A DNA stretch of 64,000 nucleotides from assembly GCA_946965045.2 (NCBI GenBank), contig OX337233.1:2046001-2110000 (forward strand), in the 5' to 3' direction. Shown one piece after another: positions 1 to 8,713 of this stretch; position 1 is the first letter of the stretch, and each line of letters begins with the position of its first letter. A program made the translations under genes and the position numbers. The DNA is from Epithemia pelagica (lineage: Eukaryota; Bacillariophyta; Bacillariophyceae; Surirellales; Surirellaceae). The notes beneath the pieces are model-generated. The model had not been told where the DNA came from and did not search any database. It worked only from the letters and a program-made list of their open reading frames with translations.

Positions 1-85
1 TGTAGAGTTGTACCAGATCCTACGTAATCTTTTTATGCGACTAAAATAACCAAAAAAAAAACGTGAAGTATTTTCTTTCAGGAGG

Positions 86-346
86 GAGTACTCCTAGTGC
101 CTTACCTCCGGGTGTGCCCATTACGTGCGAAAATGTCCCGTTGGGCACAACATTTTAGGTAGATAGAACTCGATCAATATTAGCCCTACGACAATGATCT
201 GATGCATCTTACCAATCTTTAAGGCATCCTCTGTCACCATTTGATGCCCCATTTGGCCTACATAGGACATATGGGGGTCATAGGAGCGCCTCTACTAGAA
301 GCTTGTGGTGTGTGCAACGTGTGTGGGCACATTATGGGCACATTAT
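86..346 (+). repeat. left terminal inverted repeat of the 8.4-kb transposon
   Basis: The block matches the reverse complement of 8230-8520 with scattered differences. Shared words include CTCCTAGTGCC, GTGTGCCCATTAC, GATCAATATTAG, CATCCTCTGTCACCATT and GGTCATAGGAGC. Its inner part (about 320-346) has two GGGCACATTAT copies that correspond to the GTGGGCACA repeats at the other end, which are candidate subterminal protein-binding sites. Confidence 0.8.
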
Positions 347-386
347 AGAAACTCATGTAAAGCTCGGCTTTTAGACTTACTACGTC

Positions 387-1001
387 CTAGTATTCAAACT
401 TGTAGGCAACACTTGGCTCCTGAGTCTCAGAGAACTCAAAGGACAGGTTGCTATCGACACCAATTGACGAATTGCGCTTTCCAAATTTGCTGGACAAGTT
501 TTCATTGGATGAATCATTTTCATTATTGTCGTCATCAAAGTTGCTTGGCATTTCCACGGACTTCCTTACAGTATCGGAACATTGCTGATTGTTGCATGAT
601 GTCTCAATGTTCTTGAAGCGCATCGTCATCATCAAGTCAAAGCAAGGGGGGGACGGAGATGAGGACAACTTCTTCTCGGGTGCTGGATACAAAACAGCAA
701 CATGATTCTTTTGGGGGACAATCTTGGCATGCACCGTCTTGGCTTCCATATCCTTGAAATCTGAAACGTCCATCGCCACCTTCTCCTTTGCCTTCATGTT
801 CTTTTTCTTGGTTGCCACTGCCTTCTTAGTTTTCGTCGTCTTTTTGCGATGCGACAACCGGGACGCGGGTTGGTTGGAAACGGAAACAGAAGGAGCAAGA
901 ATGGAGCTTGTGCACTGCGAAGCTGCATCAGCTCCTGAGGCTGCTTTGATGCGCGCTTGATAGCGCAAACTTGTACGACGGCCGTTGATAGTTGTCGACA
1001 T
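387..1001 (-). CDS. transposon-borne small basic protein (gene A), unknown
   Basis: An ATG-initiated 204-aa ORF read leftward toward the left terminal repeat. The N-terminal half is Ser/Lys/Ala-rich with a strongly basic stretch around residues 50-75 (KKTTKTKKAVATKKK type). The C-terminal half is acidic, with an Asp/Asn run near residue 157. No catalytic motif was recognised. Its upstream noncoding sequence (1002-1245) is nearly the same as that upstream of the stand-alone CRD gene at 2408-2968, and both proteins begin Met-Ser-Thr. It therefore probably uses the same element-encoded promoter. A basic nuclear accessory protein of the transposon is possible, but only by location. No family is claimed. 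Confidence 0.5.
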   Translation of the reverse strand: MSTTINGRRTSLRYQARIKAASGADAASQCTSSILAPSVSVSNQPASRLSHRKKTTKTKKAVATKKKNMKAKEKVAMDVSDFKDMEAKTVHAKIVPQKNHVAVLYPAPEKKLSSSPSPPCFDLMMTMRFKNIETSCNNQQCSDTVRKSVEMPSNFDDDNNENDSSNENLSSKFGKRNSSIGVDSNLSFEFSETQEPSVAYKFEY

Positions 1002-1245
1002 GGTGGTATTCTCTTTCGCGGTGGTGTAACAGGAGATCCACGGAAAATATGAGGCAGATGTGGGTCGTGTCGGTTGGAATAGGTTCCGAACGGACCAAAT
1101 GTCACGCCAGCCAACAAATTTTCCTTAATTAAGAAGTGCGCCATGAGGCGCGATGCCCGCACTCACAAATCTCAAAACGAACACACATACTAGAACTAAA
1201 GCAAACAAGAACAACAAGTTCTGGAGTAGTGCTGCACCCATCGAC
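1002..1245 (-). promoter_or_regulatory. promoter/5'UTR module, copy 1
   Basis: Nearly identical to 2969-3237. The copies share the stretch from the start codon through the CAGGAGATCCACGG and ACCAAATGTCACGCC words and a TTAATTAA palindrome, to the CTGGAGTAGTGCTGCACC boundary. Beyond that boundary the two copies diverge completely into different cargo. It lies upstream of gene A on the minus strand and could act bidirectionally, because cargo starts directly on its other side. Confidence 0.65.
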
Positions 1246-1380
1246 CGCCCCACGTCCCGTCGTGGGTGCCGTACAGGCCAAGAGGACTTTGGCCCATCCT
1301 GGCCACAAACCTTTGGGTGTGGCCGCGGACGAATAGTAACTGGTTCCCACCAAGGTGGATTCTTCTTCTTCGCCTTCATT

Positions 1381-1656
1381 GCGAATGATGGCGGTGGTAC
1401 GGCCAACAATCTCATAATGCAATTTCAAGCCGACATGCTCAATATTTCCGTGGTCAAACCCAAAATCAAGGAAACCACGTCGCTTGGTGTCGCCTTTTGT
1501 GCCGGATTGGCCATGCGAGTTTGGGACAGTATCGATGAAATAAAAACCTTGTGGGCCGTGTCCCAAAGCTACCTGCCCCGCATGACGGAGACGGAACGAC
1601 ACCGCAATTGGAGTGGATGGAACAAAGCGGTTTTGAAAAGTCTGGGGTGGATCGAT
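1381..1656 (+). pseudogene. captured C-terminal fragment of glycerol kinase
   Basis: In one plus-strand frame about 92 codons read as the C-terminal FGGY region of glycerol kinase: a GGGTANN nucleotide-loop motif, an MQFQADML helix, an ETTSLGVAFCAGLAMRVW segment and a final RNWSGWNKAV...LGW helix. The usual family context around that loop is DGG-(x)2-NN-(x)-MQFQ-(x)-D. The upstream three quarters of the enzyme (FGGY_N, glycerol and ATP sites) is missing. The frame leaves the family after the Trp-Ile-Asp at the end, and the fragment lies opposite in strand to the transposon genes. This is best explained as a host gene piece picked up by the transposon. It cannot encode an active kinase. Confidence 0.8.
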
Positions 1657-2281
1657 CACAAAGACGAGGAGGAACAAACCGACAAGAGACTACGACTACC
1701 GCCCGAGTGGAGCAATTCACCCGTGGCAATCGGAACCGGTTCCTCCAGAACTGGTTTGGTGCTGGCTGGCTTTTTGGAGTCGTCGATGTGGTTGCTGCTC
1801 ATGACCGAATGACTCTTGCCATTCTTGGCTGCCGGAATCGCCTTGTTCTTGATGGGTTTCTGTGGCACTTCTTGCCGCAGACAAGACGGCTGTGGTGTCA
1901 TCAAACGACTCTTGTCGTTGATGTTGTCGTGGTCGTTGTTGCGGCTGTGGTGCTTCTTGGTGACTTGGACGTCGTTGTGTCGGTTGTGGTGCTTGTTGTT
2001 GTGGTTGTGGTGCCTTGTTGGAGGAGGAGACAAGCGCCAATTCGGCAGCCAATATCATTTGCTTGGTATCCTGATTTTCTTGAAAATATTTTTGCGCCAA
2101 CACATCGAGAATTTTTCAAAGAGTATATTGCGTTCGTCTTCATTCATGCCCGTGTGGTGGAATAGGACGGAACTTGCTGGACGACCCCTTGATCGTTTGA
2201 CTTGGCGACACTCTTGGTATTACTTTGGTGGGCCACCTTTTTGCCTATGTCAATTTCAATATGACAATCAAGAAATTGACT
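1657..2281. other. cargo of mixed origin next to the glycerol kinase fragment
   Basis: No intact gene is seen. The minus strand 1717-2112 has an open frame without ATG beginning KILDVLAQKYFQENQ and running into Gln/Pro-rich repeats. This could be a second captured exon of an unidentified protein. The plus strand over 1900-2030 is GTTGTT-rich, the complement of the same low-complexity codons. Confidence 0.35.
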
Positions 2282-2407
2282 ATGTAGATATACTTGTAGT
2301 TCGAACTGTATGGATGTAACTTCAAATAGAACTATGTATTGGTCTTACCTAATCATGTATTGTGTATTTTCATTTTCATACTAAATCATAGAGCAATCGT
2401 CGTGAAA
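2282..2407 (-). repeat. 3' noncoding module, copy 1
   Basis: Closely matches 3921-4050, with shared words TAGTTCGAACTGTATGGATG and CAATCGTCGTGAAATCAAGC. Each copy lies immediately downstream (minus strand) of a CRD-encoding stop codon, so it is probably the 3'UTR and polyadenylation region carried along with the duplicated coding end. Confidence 0.65.
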
Positions 2408-2968
2408 TCAAGCTGTGTTCTGTTGTTGCATTCGGAATCTGTGCTCTTCAACACAGGTGCGGTTCATCCCAGGACGAATCCTGTTACCGTTGCATAGTCC
2501 AATACCTTTGATGGTCTTGATGATCTCGTCCGTTCCCGGTACCTTGCGGGTCTTCGTTTTAGCAAGACAAACAGGATGTGCGCAAATTGCTCTCGTCTTC
2601 ATAAAACAGATGACGCATCGACTTGTGCTTGGTTGTTCGTTGCCATCCGCATCCTGGACTTGTTCGGGATTTGGCATGGGCCTGTGAGACAAGTGAGACA
2701 AGAATCCAGCTGGTGGATCTCCAGAGTGGCAAAGAAGACACGACACAGTACCATCATCCTGAACTGTCAATGACTCTGCTGGGGAAACACTGGGGAGCGA
2801 ATCAACAACTGAAATCGGAGGGCATCTGCTCGAGCCAGCACCAGCAGTTGAGGCCCCGAACTGAGCCATAAACGCCTCCTCCGGCATCTTCTTCGCGTAT
2901 CGCATGGCCTGTTCTGTAGGCGACTCAGCGTCGACGACATTGGAAGCAATATTGGGGCTTGTCGACAT
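2408..2968 (-). CDS. stand-alone copy of the transposase C-terminal cysteine-rich domain (gene B)
   Basis: An ATG-initiated ORF of 186 aa, collinear with the last ~180 residues of the piggyBac-like transposase at 4051. Both share PNIASNVV, EEAFMAQFGAST, RCPPISVVD and a terminal block of paired Cys/His (CVIC, CAHPVCLAKTKTRKVPGTDE, LCNGN, TCVEEHRF). In piggyBac transposases a C-terminal cysteine-rich domain binds the element ends. This copy lacks all three catalytic Asp blocks and starts with Met-Ser-Thr in place of the upstream transposase sequence. It has its own promoter module (2969-3237) and the same 3' module. The open frame and intact Cys pattern suggest it is maintained. An end-binding regulator or competitor role is inferred. 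Confidence 0.7.
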   Translation of the reverse strand: MSTSPNIASNVVDAESPTEQAMRYAKKMPEEAFMAQFGASTAGAGSSRCPPISVVDSLPSVSPAESLTVQDDGTVSCLLCHSGDPPAGFLSHLSHRPMPNPEQVQDADGNEQPSTSRCVICFMKTRAICAHPVCLAKTKTRKVPGTDEIIKTIKGIGLCNGNRIRPGMNRTCVEEHRFRMQQQNTA

Positions 2969-3237
2969 GGTGGTCTTCTTCTCTTTTGTGGTGTTGTTGT
3001 TCCTGTAACAGGAGATCCACGGAAAATATGAGGCCGATGTGTGTCGTGTCGGTTGGAATAGGTTCCGAACGGACCAAATGTCACGCCAGCCAACAAATTT
3101 TCCTTAATTAAGAAGTGCGCCATGAGGCGCGAAAAACTCGTCCATGCCCGCACTCACAAATCTCAAAACAAACACACATACTAGAACTAAAGCAAACAAG
3201 AACAACAAGTTCTGGAGTAGTGCTGCACCGATCGACA
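2969..3237 (-). promoter_or_regulatory. promoter/5'UTR module, copy 2
   Basis: Second copy of the module at 1002-1245. It differs by small indels near the start codon and by an insertion next to the CGCGAAAAACTCG word. It drives gene B on the minus strand and abuts the cargo ORF on the plus side. It contains TTAATTAA, so a TTAA-type integration site is present internally. Confidence 0.65.
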
Positions 3238-3350
3238 GACACAGTAGTTCTTTGGTGGAAAGACGGCACGACGGCAAGTAAGTAAACAATGCTGTTAGAA
3301 CTGTCTCCCCAACAAGCACTCACACTTGTTGCATCACTTTGTCCAGAAAG

Positions 3351-3926
3351 ATGAATTCAACGAAAGGAAGCAAGAGGTTTGAGACGATGAAACTCGTCAA
3401 TGGGTTCACAGTGGTTTGTGATGGTGGTCAGTCGCTTGAAACAAAGGGGGAAACAGTGACAGTGTTTGGAGAAGCGGGGGTGAATGTGTACCTGAAGAGT
3501 GCCGGAGAATGTTCTGCTGATGGTCGGTTGATTGTTGATCGTGGTGTGTTGCTGTTGCAGCGAACTTATTTGTCTCGAGTCAACACGAATGCAGTCTCAA
3601 TTCGCTTCTTTGACCGCACCAAAAAGGATGATTCTGTCCCAGAGCTCGTCATCCCACTGCAATATATCAACAATCAACTTGATACGACGATTCTTCAGTC
3701 AAGTAGTGGCAAAGTTGTCAAGAGCAAGATCGTGATTGCTACGACACACTCACTTAACACCGTGATGACAATGGAGCCCATGGTTGTCACGGTTAAGATG
3801 AGTGTCGTTGGAGCCACGACGTTTCTGAAACTTCTCAACGAGAAGCTAGTATGCAAATCTGTTGAGGGAAAAGACGATGACAAGACTGCCAATATTGCGA
3901 TCAAGAAACTGACTACTCCTATGTAG
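3351..3926 (+). CDS. cargo ORF of unknown function
   Basis: An ORF of 191 aa from the ATG at 3351. A probable 5' intron precedes it (GTAAGTAAAC donor at 3278, TTTGTCCAG acceptor ending 3346), which suggests a formerly host-type spliced gene. The protein is rich in Val, Thr and Lys and has alternating hydrophobic strands, suggesting a beta-rich fold. It has no transmembrane segment, no signal peptide and no recognised motif. It sits on the opposite strand to the transposase, between promoter module copy 2 and the second 3' module, exactly where the other copy of the arrangement holds the glycerol kinase fragment. It is therefore probably captured cargo, possibly still expressible from a bidirectional module. 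Confidence 0.5.
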   Translation: MNSTKGSKRFETMKLVNGFTVVCDGGQSLETKGETVTVFGEAGVNVYLKSAGECSADGRLIVDRGVLLLQRTYLSRVNTNAVSIRFFDRTKKDDSVPELVIPLQYINNQLDTTILQSSSGKVVKSKIVIATTHSLNTVMTMEPMVVTVKMSVVGATTFLKLLNEKLVCKSVEGKDDDKTANIAIKKLTTPM

Positions 3927-4050
3927 GATATACGTGCACTAGTTCGAACTGTATGGATGTAACTTCAAATAGAACTATGTATTGGTCTTACCTAATCATG
4001 TATTGTGTATTTTCATTTTCATACTAAATCATAGAGCAATCGTCGTGAAA
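3927..4050 (-). repeat. 3' noncoding module, copy 2
   Basis: The counterpart of 2282-2407, immediately downstream of the transposase stop codon on the minus strand. Homology between the copies continues without a break into the CRD coding sequence, so one duplication event covered the coding end plus the 3' flank. Confidence 0.6.
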
Positions 4051-7000
4051 TCAAGCTGTGTTCTGTTGTTGCATTCGGAGGATCTCCATTTGGAATCTGT
4101 GCTCTTCAACACAGGTGCGGGTCATCCCAGAACGAATCTTGTTATCGTTGCATAGTCCAATACCTTTGAGGGTCTTGGTCTCGTCCGTTCCCGGTACCTT
4201 GCGGGTCTTCGTTTTTGCAAGACAAGCAGGATGTCCGCAAAGTGCTCTCGTCTTCATGCGACAGATGACGCATCGACGTGCGCTTGGACGTATCTTGCCA
4301 TCCCCATCCTGGACTCGTTCGGGATTTGGGATGGGCTTTTGAGAAAAGACTCCAGATGGTGGAACTCCAGAGTCGCAAGGAATACACGCCGTGGCATCAT
4401 CATCCTGAACCGTCAATGACTCCGTTGGGGAAACGATGGGGTGCTGTGTGGATTGTAAATCAACAACTGAAATCGGAGGACATCGGCTCAAGCCAGGAGC
4501 ACTAGCAGTTGAGGCCCCAAACTGAGCCATAAACGCCTCCTCCAGCATCTGCTTTGCGAATTGTGTGGCCTGTTCTGTCAGCGACCTTTGCTGAAGTCCA
4601 GCAGTACCATCCTCAGCTTCAACGACATTTGAAGCAATATTGGGGCGGGCCTGACCTCGACGGTCAAGGTTGTTGTTTAACTGGTTGTGGGAAAGATCCC
4701 ATGCCAAACAATCTGCAAAATACTCCACTCCCGACGAGACTGGAGACTGCCTGCCACCCAAATGGTACTTGGTCGCCAAAAAACAATCAACCACCGTGAT
4801 ACCGATTATCGTGGTGATAAGCCTAAACCATGGGTTTGGCGTTTTCCACAGCATTTCAAGCCGCAACACACCCTGTCGAAGGTGATTGTGGACATCAATG
4901 AGATTGGCCGCTCCAAAATAGACAGACAAACATTTCGGCCGTAGGACGCGGCGCTCTCTGACGTTGCCATGTTCATCAGCGAACCTGGCCACGTAGGGGA
5001 GGCCAGGCTCCGTAGTCTCCGCATCTCTTGACATGGCGAAAAAGAGAGTCTTGCGTGAATTGTATTTGTATGCGATGGCAACCAGGTTGACGTTGGTACC
5101 TGGTGCCACGCTCTCCATCACAAGATACGATCCCGATGGAAAGGGTTCCATCTCCTTTTTCAATTCTTCTTGGGGGAACAAGCCATTGTTGGTTTTGATG
5201 GAACAAATGACTTCGGGCGCATCCTGGTTGTTCCCCCGCACTTTGTCTACACACAGAGTGTAGGTCCGACGATCACGAGCTGTCGGCTCTCGTGGTTCAC
5301 GGTACATGCACTTCATGGCTTCGACAAGCTTGACGCTGCCAAACCAAGAATCTGCACATACAAGGGGCCTTGTGCTTCCTTGGCTCTGAGCTTCAATACG
5401 CTCAAGCACTGACTGGCCAGAATATTCCGAGCCTTCCACCAATCGAAGCGACGTTCCTACCGTCATGCCTCCATCTGCCATAAACTTCTTGCGCCGCATT
5501 GGGATCTTCCCTTCCTGTATCTCAAGGAAGAGAAGACAACCTGTTGCTGTGTCACCAGAAACCTTTTTGAACAAAACAAACGACAATCAAACGGATGAGT
5601 TGGTCACCTGCAAAGGCAGTCAGTTTGGAAAAGCAAACATTACCTTGAACTCCGTCCCCAATGGTTTGGGTTTGCGTTGGACGTAAGACAAATGGGGGAG
5701 TGCTGATGTCTTCGTTGTCCGTGGTTGGAACGCGCACATTGCCTCATCCAACGTAATTGTTGATGAGGCGGCAACTGTTTTCCGACGGTTGCTGTTGAAA
5801 CCGTCAACCAGCGGTTTGATCTGGTTCCATTTCGCACCGTGGTTGTCCCCTTCAAAGGCACAGGGAAGAATCTCCTTGATGTCGAAGAACCGAGTCTTCG
5901 ACATGAGATCCATGCCACCTTTGCTGGCATTCACTTTCGGAGAAAACTGACGATGTGAAGTTGACGACGTATCATCGAAGAGCCGAATACCACCTTTGTG
6001 GCAGGGTGCCGCTCCGATAAGAATGCCCCACCATGCCCACCACTCATGCTCTGTGACGCAACGGATATGGCGGCTTCGGACTCTGCCCTGATTGCGTTCG
6101 TTGATTGCTTCATTCAACCTATGCAGCTGCTCTCGCCAACTCCCTGTAAGACAAACACGCCATTAATACTGAGACCCTTTTCACTGTGACACCAACAGGA
6201 AACTCGACAATCAACGACTTACCTGGCCACATGTGGATCAGCAGACGCAGGAATGGAAAGTCATAGCGTTGGTTTGTTGTAGACAAGTTGCTGTGAGCAA
6301 ATGACTGGCGAAAGTCAAAGCCAACAACACCAACACTCTCGAATTCTTCAACAAGGTTGTCGGGTACTGTATCGCCATCAACAATTTGCCAAGTGAAACT
6401 CCGATTGTCATAAATCTTGCGCAGGTCATTCCGGCCTGTAAGCGCTAGTGTCTCTTCCTCGTCTCCGTCGAAGAGCACATTCCACAAAGGAGTGCCAGGG
6501 ATACTATCCGGATGCTTTTCAACCACAATTCCGAAACGTGGATTGTTCCTTTTGTTCTCCCGGACTCTGTCGCCAATATCAATACCATTTTCGCTGGGTG
6601 GCTCGAGGGTCACTGTCCAGTTTTCTTCTATCAGTTGTTTCTTTCTGTTTATATAGTTTGTATACCTGTTCCTGTGCTCCTCCCTGCTCTCAATTTCGTG
6701 TGCGAGTGCCAAACTGTTAGGATCAATGGCATCCTCGTCGTCCGAAAACAAAAACAGATAGTCCTCCAAGTTGTTGAAGTAGTCATCCAACGACACGGCT
6801 GATGCATTATCCTCATCTGTTGTGTGTTGGAAAGTGCGACCAGAAAGGTTCTGGTCATTCCTCGCGACTTCACGTTCCTGCTGCTCCACTGCTGGTGGAC
6901 CAGCAATTCCAACGTCGGAAATCCAACTCCGGTCGTCGTCGTCATTGAGAATTGTCTCGACCACGTTGTGCGCGTCCTCACGAGTACGAACGACAGGGAC

Positions 7001-7798
7001 GGTATCACCACCACGCTGACCGTCACCACCTGCATCCCCATCCATGACTTGGGTGGGTTCACTCCTGGTGTTGCTCGAAGTGTTGTTTGTGTGTGTCGTG
7101 TGTTCTCGTTGTTCGGCGCTCGGGCCTGCCATTGCACTGTCCTGCCCGTTGTTGTTGTTGTTGTTCTGCTCATCTTCATCCTGAGCCTGTTCACGGTTGC
7201 TCAATGCCACAACTTCAAATCCCTCGTCATCATCTCTTGTATTCTTGGCCGTCATGGCAATGTGTTCTTGTTGTTGTGTTCTTTGATGTTACTGGTTGTG
7301 GTTCTCATTCCGCTGCTGCTGCTGACTACCACCCTGACGAGCAACAAGAACTTCAATACCTGTCTGATTCTCCCCTCCTTCTTGTTGAGGACCCTCGTTG
7401 TTGGCTGCACCAGATGATGCAAAGCTGTTAACAACAACCAAAGCCTCCTCCTCATTTGACGAGCCTTCTTGCTGTTGTTCTTGCCGTTGCTGTTGGTTGG
7501 AAGCAGCAGTGGTGGTAGTTGCTGTTGATGTTGGTGCTGTTGTTGCAGTTGTTCTTGCCACTGTCTGCTGCACTCGGTATTCCCCAGGAAAGCTATCGCC
7601 TCGTTGTATCTTCTTCAGCTGATAAGAGGTCTTGTTCATCAGCTCACCTGTTCTACTGCCATCCCTCTTGTCAAGCCGCTCAACTTCCCATGACTTGTTC
7701 GCAAGGGCTCGGACAATTATCACAGGTTCCTTGCTGCCTCTGAGAAATGCCCTGGACCCAGGACCCAACCGACCTGTTGTTCCAACACCTGCTGGCAT
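4051..7798 (-). CDS. piggyBac-like transposase, three exons, one in-frame stop
   Basis: Exons inferred at 7798-6223, 6143-5644 and 5562-4051. Both introns are GT-AG and about 80 nt (GTAAGTCG...TTACAG; GTAATGTT...AAAAAG). The join restores MWPGSWREQLHRLN, typical of this family. The N-terminal part has a small beta-rich module and a second Tudor-like module (GDRVRENKRNNPRFGIVVEK). The DDE_Tnp_1_7 core keeps three Asp blocks: ITLDEAM, VCADSWFGS and ANLIDVHNHLRQG. The C-terminus is a cysteine-rich DNA-binding domain. A TAA at 7289-7291 interrupts the frame, and the same frame then runs open for 11 codons to an ATG at 7255. The full frame would be about 1195 residues. Translation from 7255 would keep the second module, the core and the CRD, so loss of activity is not certain. 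Confidence 0.8.
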
Positions 7799-7887
7799 TT
7801 TCTTTCAGTGTCCTCGTGCTTGTTGTTGTTGTTGTTGTTGTCGTCGTCACCTGCACCTCGTTGTCCTTGTGCTCAAGAAATTGACAC

Positions 7888-7914
7888 TTTTGGTAATGAT
7901 CCTCATTACCAAAA
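7888..7914. repeat. perfect 12-bp palindrome upstream of the transposase
   Basis: TTTTGGTAATGA and its exact reverse complement, separated by three bases, lie about 90 bp upstream of the transposase ATG. Candidate operator or dimeric protein site. Confidence 0.55.
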
Positions 7915-8229
7915 GGTTCGATCTCATGAGCACATGCTCTTCATGATGAATAATCCCGATGGGGACTGTTCAAATGGAGGGAAAAACATGTAACTTGCCA
8001 TTGTGTGGTCGTCTGTCGTCAGTTGATCGTCACAATCTTTTCTACAAAAATTCCCCCCTGGTCCCCCATGGAGTTCCGATTGGTTCCGAATCAGCGCGGG
8101 TCCAGAGGAGTCCGGGACACGTTGAGAAAGCCGACCATGGCACAAAAAATGGCGCGAAAGTACTGCTTTGGATGCAGGTAACATCACGACGTCCTATCAT
8201 CGTCATAGGACTGTCATAGGACCTGCCGA

Positions 8230-8520
8230 AGCAATGTGCCCACTATGTCCCCACATGTGCCCACATGTGCCCACATGTCAAAAATCGAGCACAACCCCCC
8301 AATGGAGATGCTCCTATGACCTAGATATGTCATATATGGGTGTCATGTGGTATCCAATGGTGACAGAGGATGTCTTGAAGAAAAAGTTTGGGCATCCACA
8401 TGTTGCCGTAGGCCTAATATTGATCATGTTCTATCTAGTTGAAAATATGTGCCCAACGGCCCATTTTGGCGTGTAATGGGCACACGGCTAGAGGAGGCAC
8501 TAGGAGTAGGAGTAGGAGTA
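8230..8520 (-). repeat. right terminal inverted repeat of the 8.4-kb transposon
   Basis: Reverse complement of the left repeat. Its inner part (about 8236-8280) has three tandem CCCACATGTG units, and the outer edge ends in GGAGTA repeats (8503-8520). The same words appear once in the left repeat. Confidence 0.8.
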
Positions 8521-8713
8521 AAGAAGAGAGACTCTTCCTTCGTTGGACCATAGCTGACATAGCTTTGCACGGTAGCTCTCCCACCATCCAACCCCAACTC
8601 CACTCCAAGCGGTATGCCCTGTCGACGATTTCATTGTCGAGGATCTGCATTGTGTCTTCGGTCTTTGGTGAGAAGGCGTTTCTATTTACCTACACCAACA
8701 TCTTCTTTTTCTC

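Larger units (their letters stand above)
86..8520. mobile_element. large TIR DNA transposon carrying a piggyBac-like transposase and cargo
   Basis: Long imperfect inverted repeats at about 86-346 and 8230-8520 bracket about 8.4 kb. Read inward from the right end on the minus strand, the order is: transposase (7798-4051), shared 3' noncoding module, cargo ORF, promoter module copy, stand-alone CRD gene, shared 3' module again, cargo with a glycerol kinase fragment, promoter module copy, small gene A, left repeat. The transposase is of the piggyBac (DDE_Tnp_1_7) type. Long inverted repeats and cargo are not typical of small piggyBac elements, and no TTAA or other target duplication is evident at the repeat ends, so the exact termini are uncertain by some tens of bases. 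Assigning everything inside to one element is an inference from the repeats and the shared modules. Confidence 0.8.

Noticed and set aside
1120-1135. TTAATTAA as a piggyBac target site marking an element end
   Set aside because: It is inside a duplicated promoter module, not at the ends of the inverted repeats.
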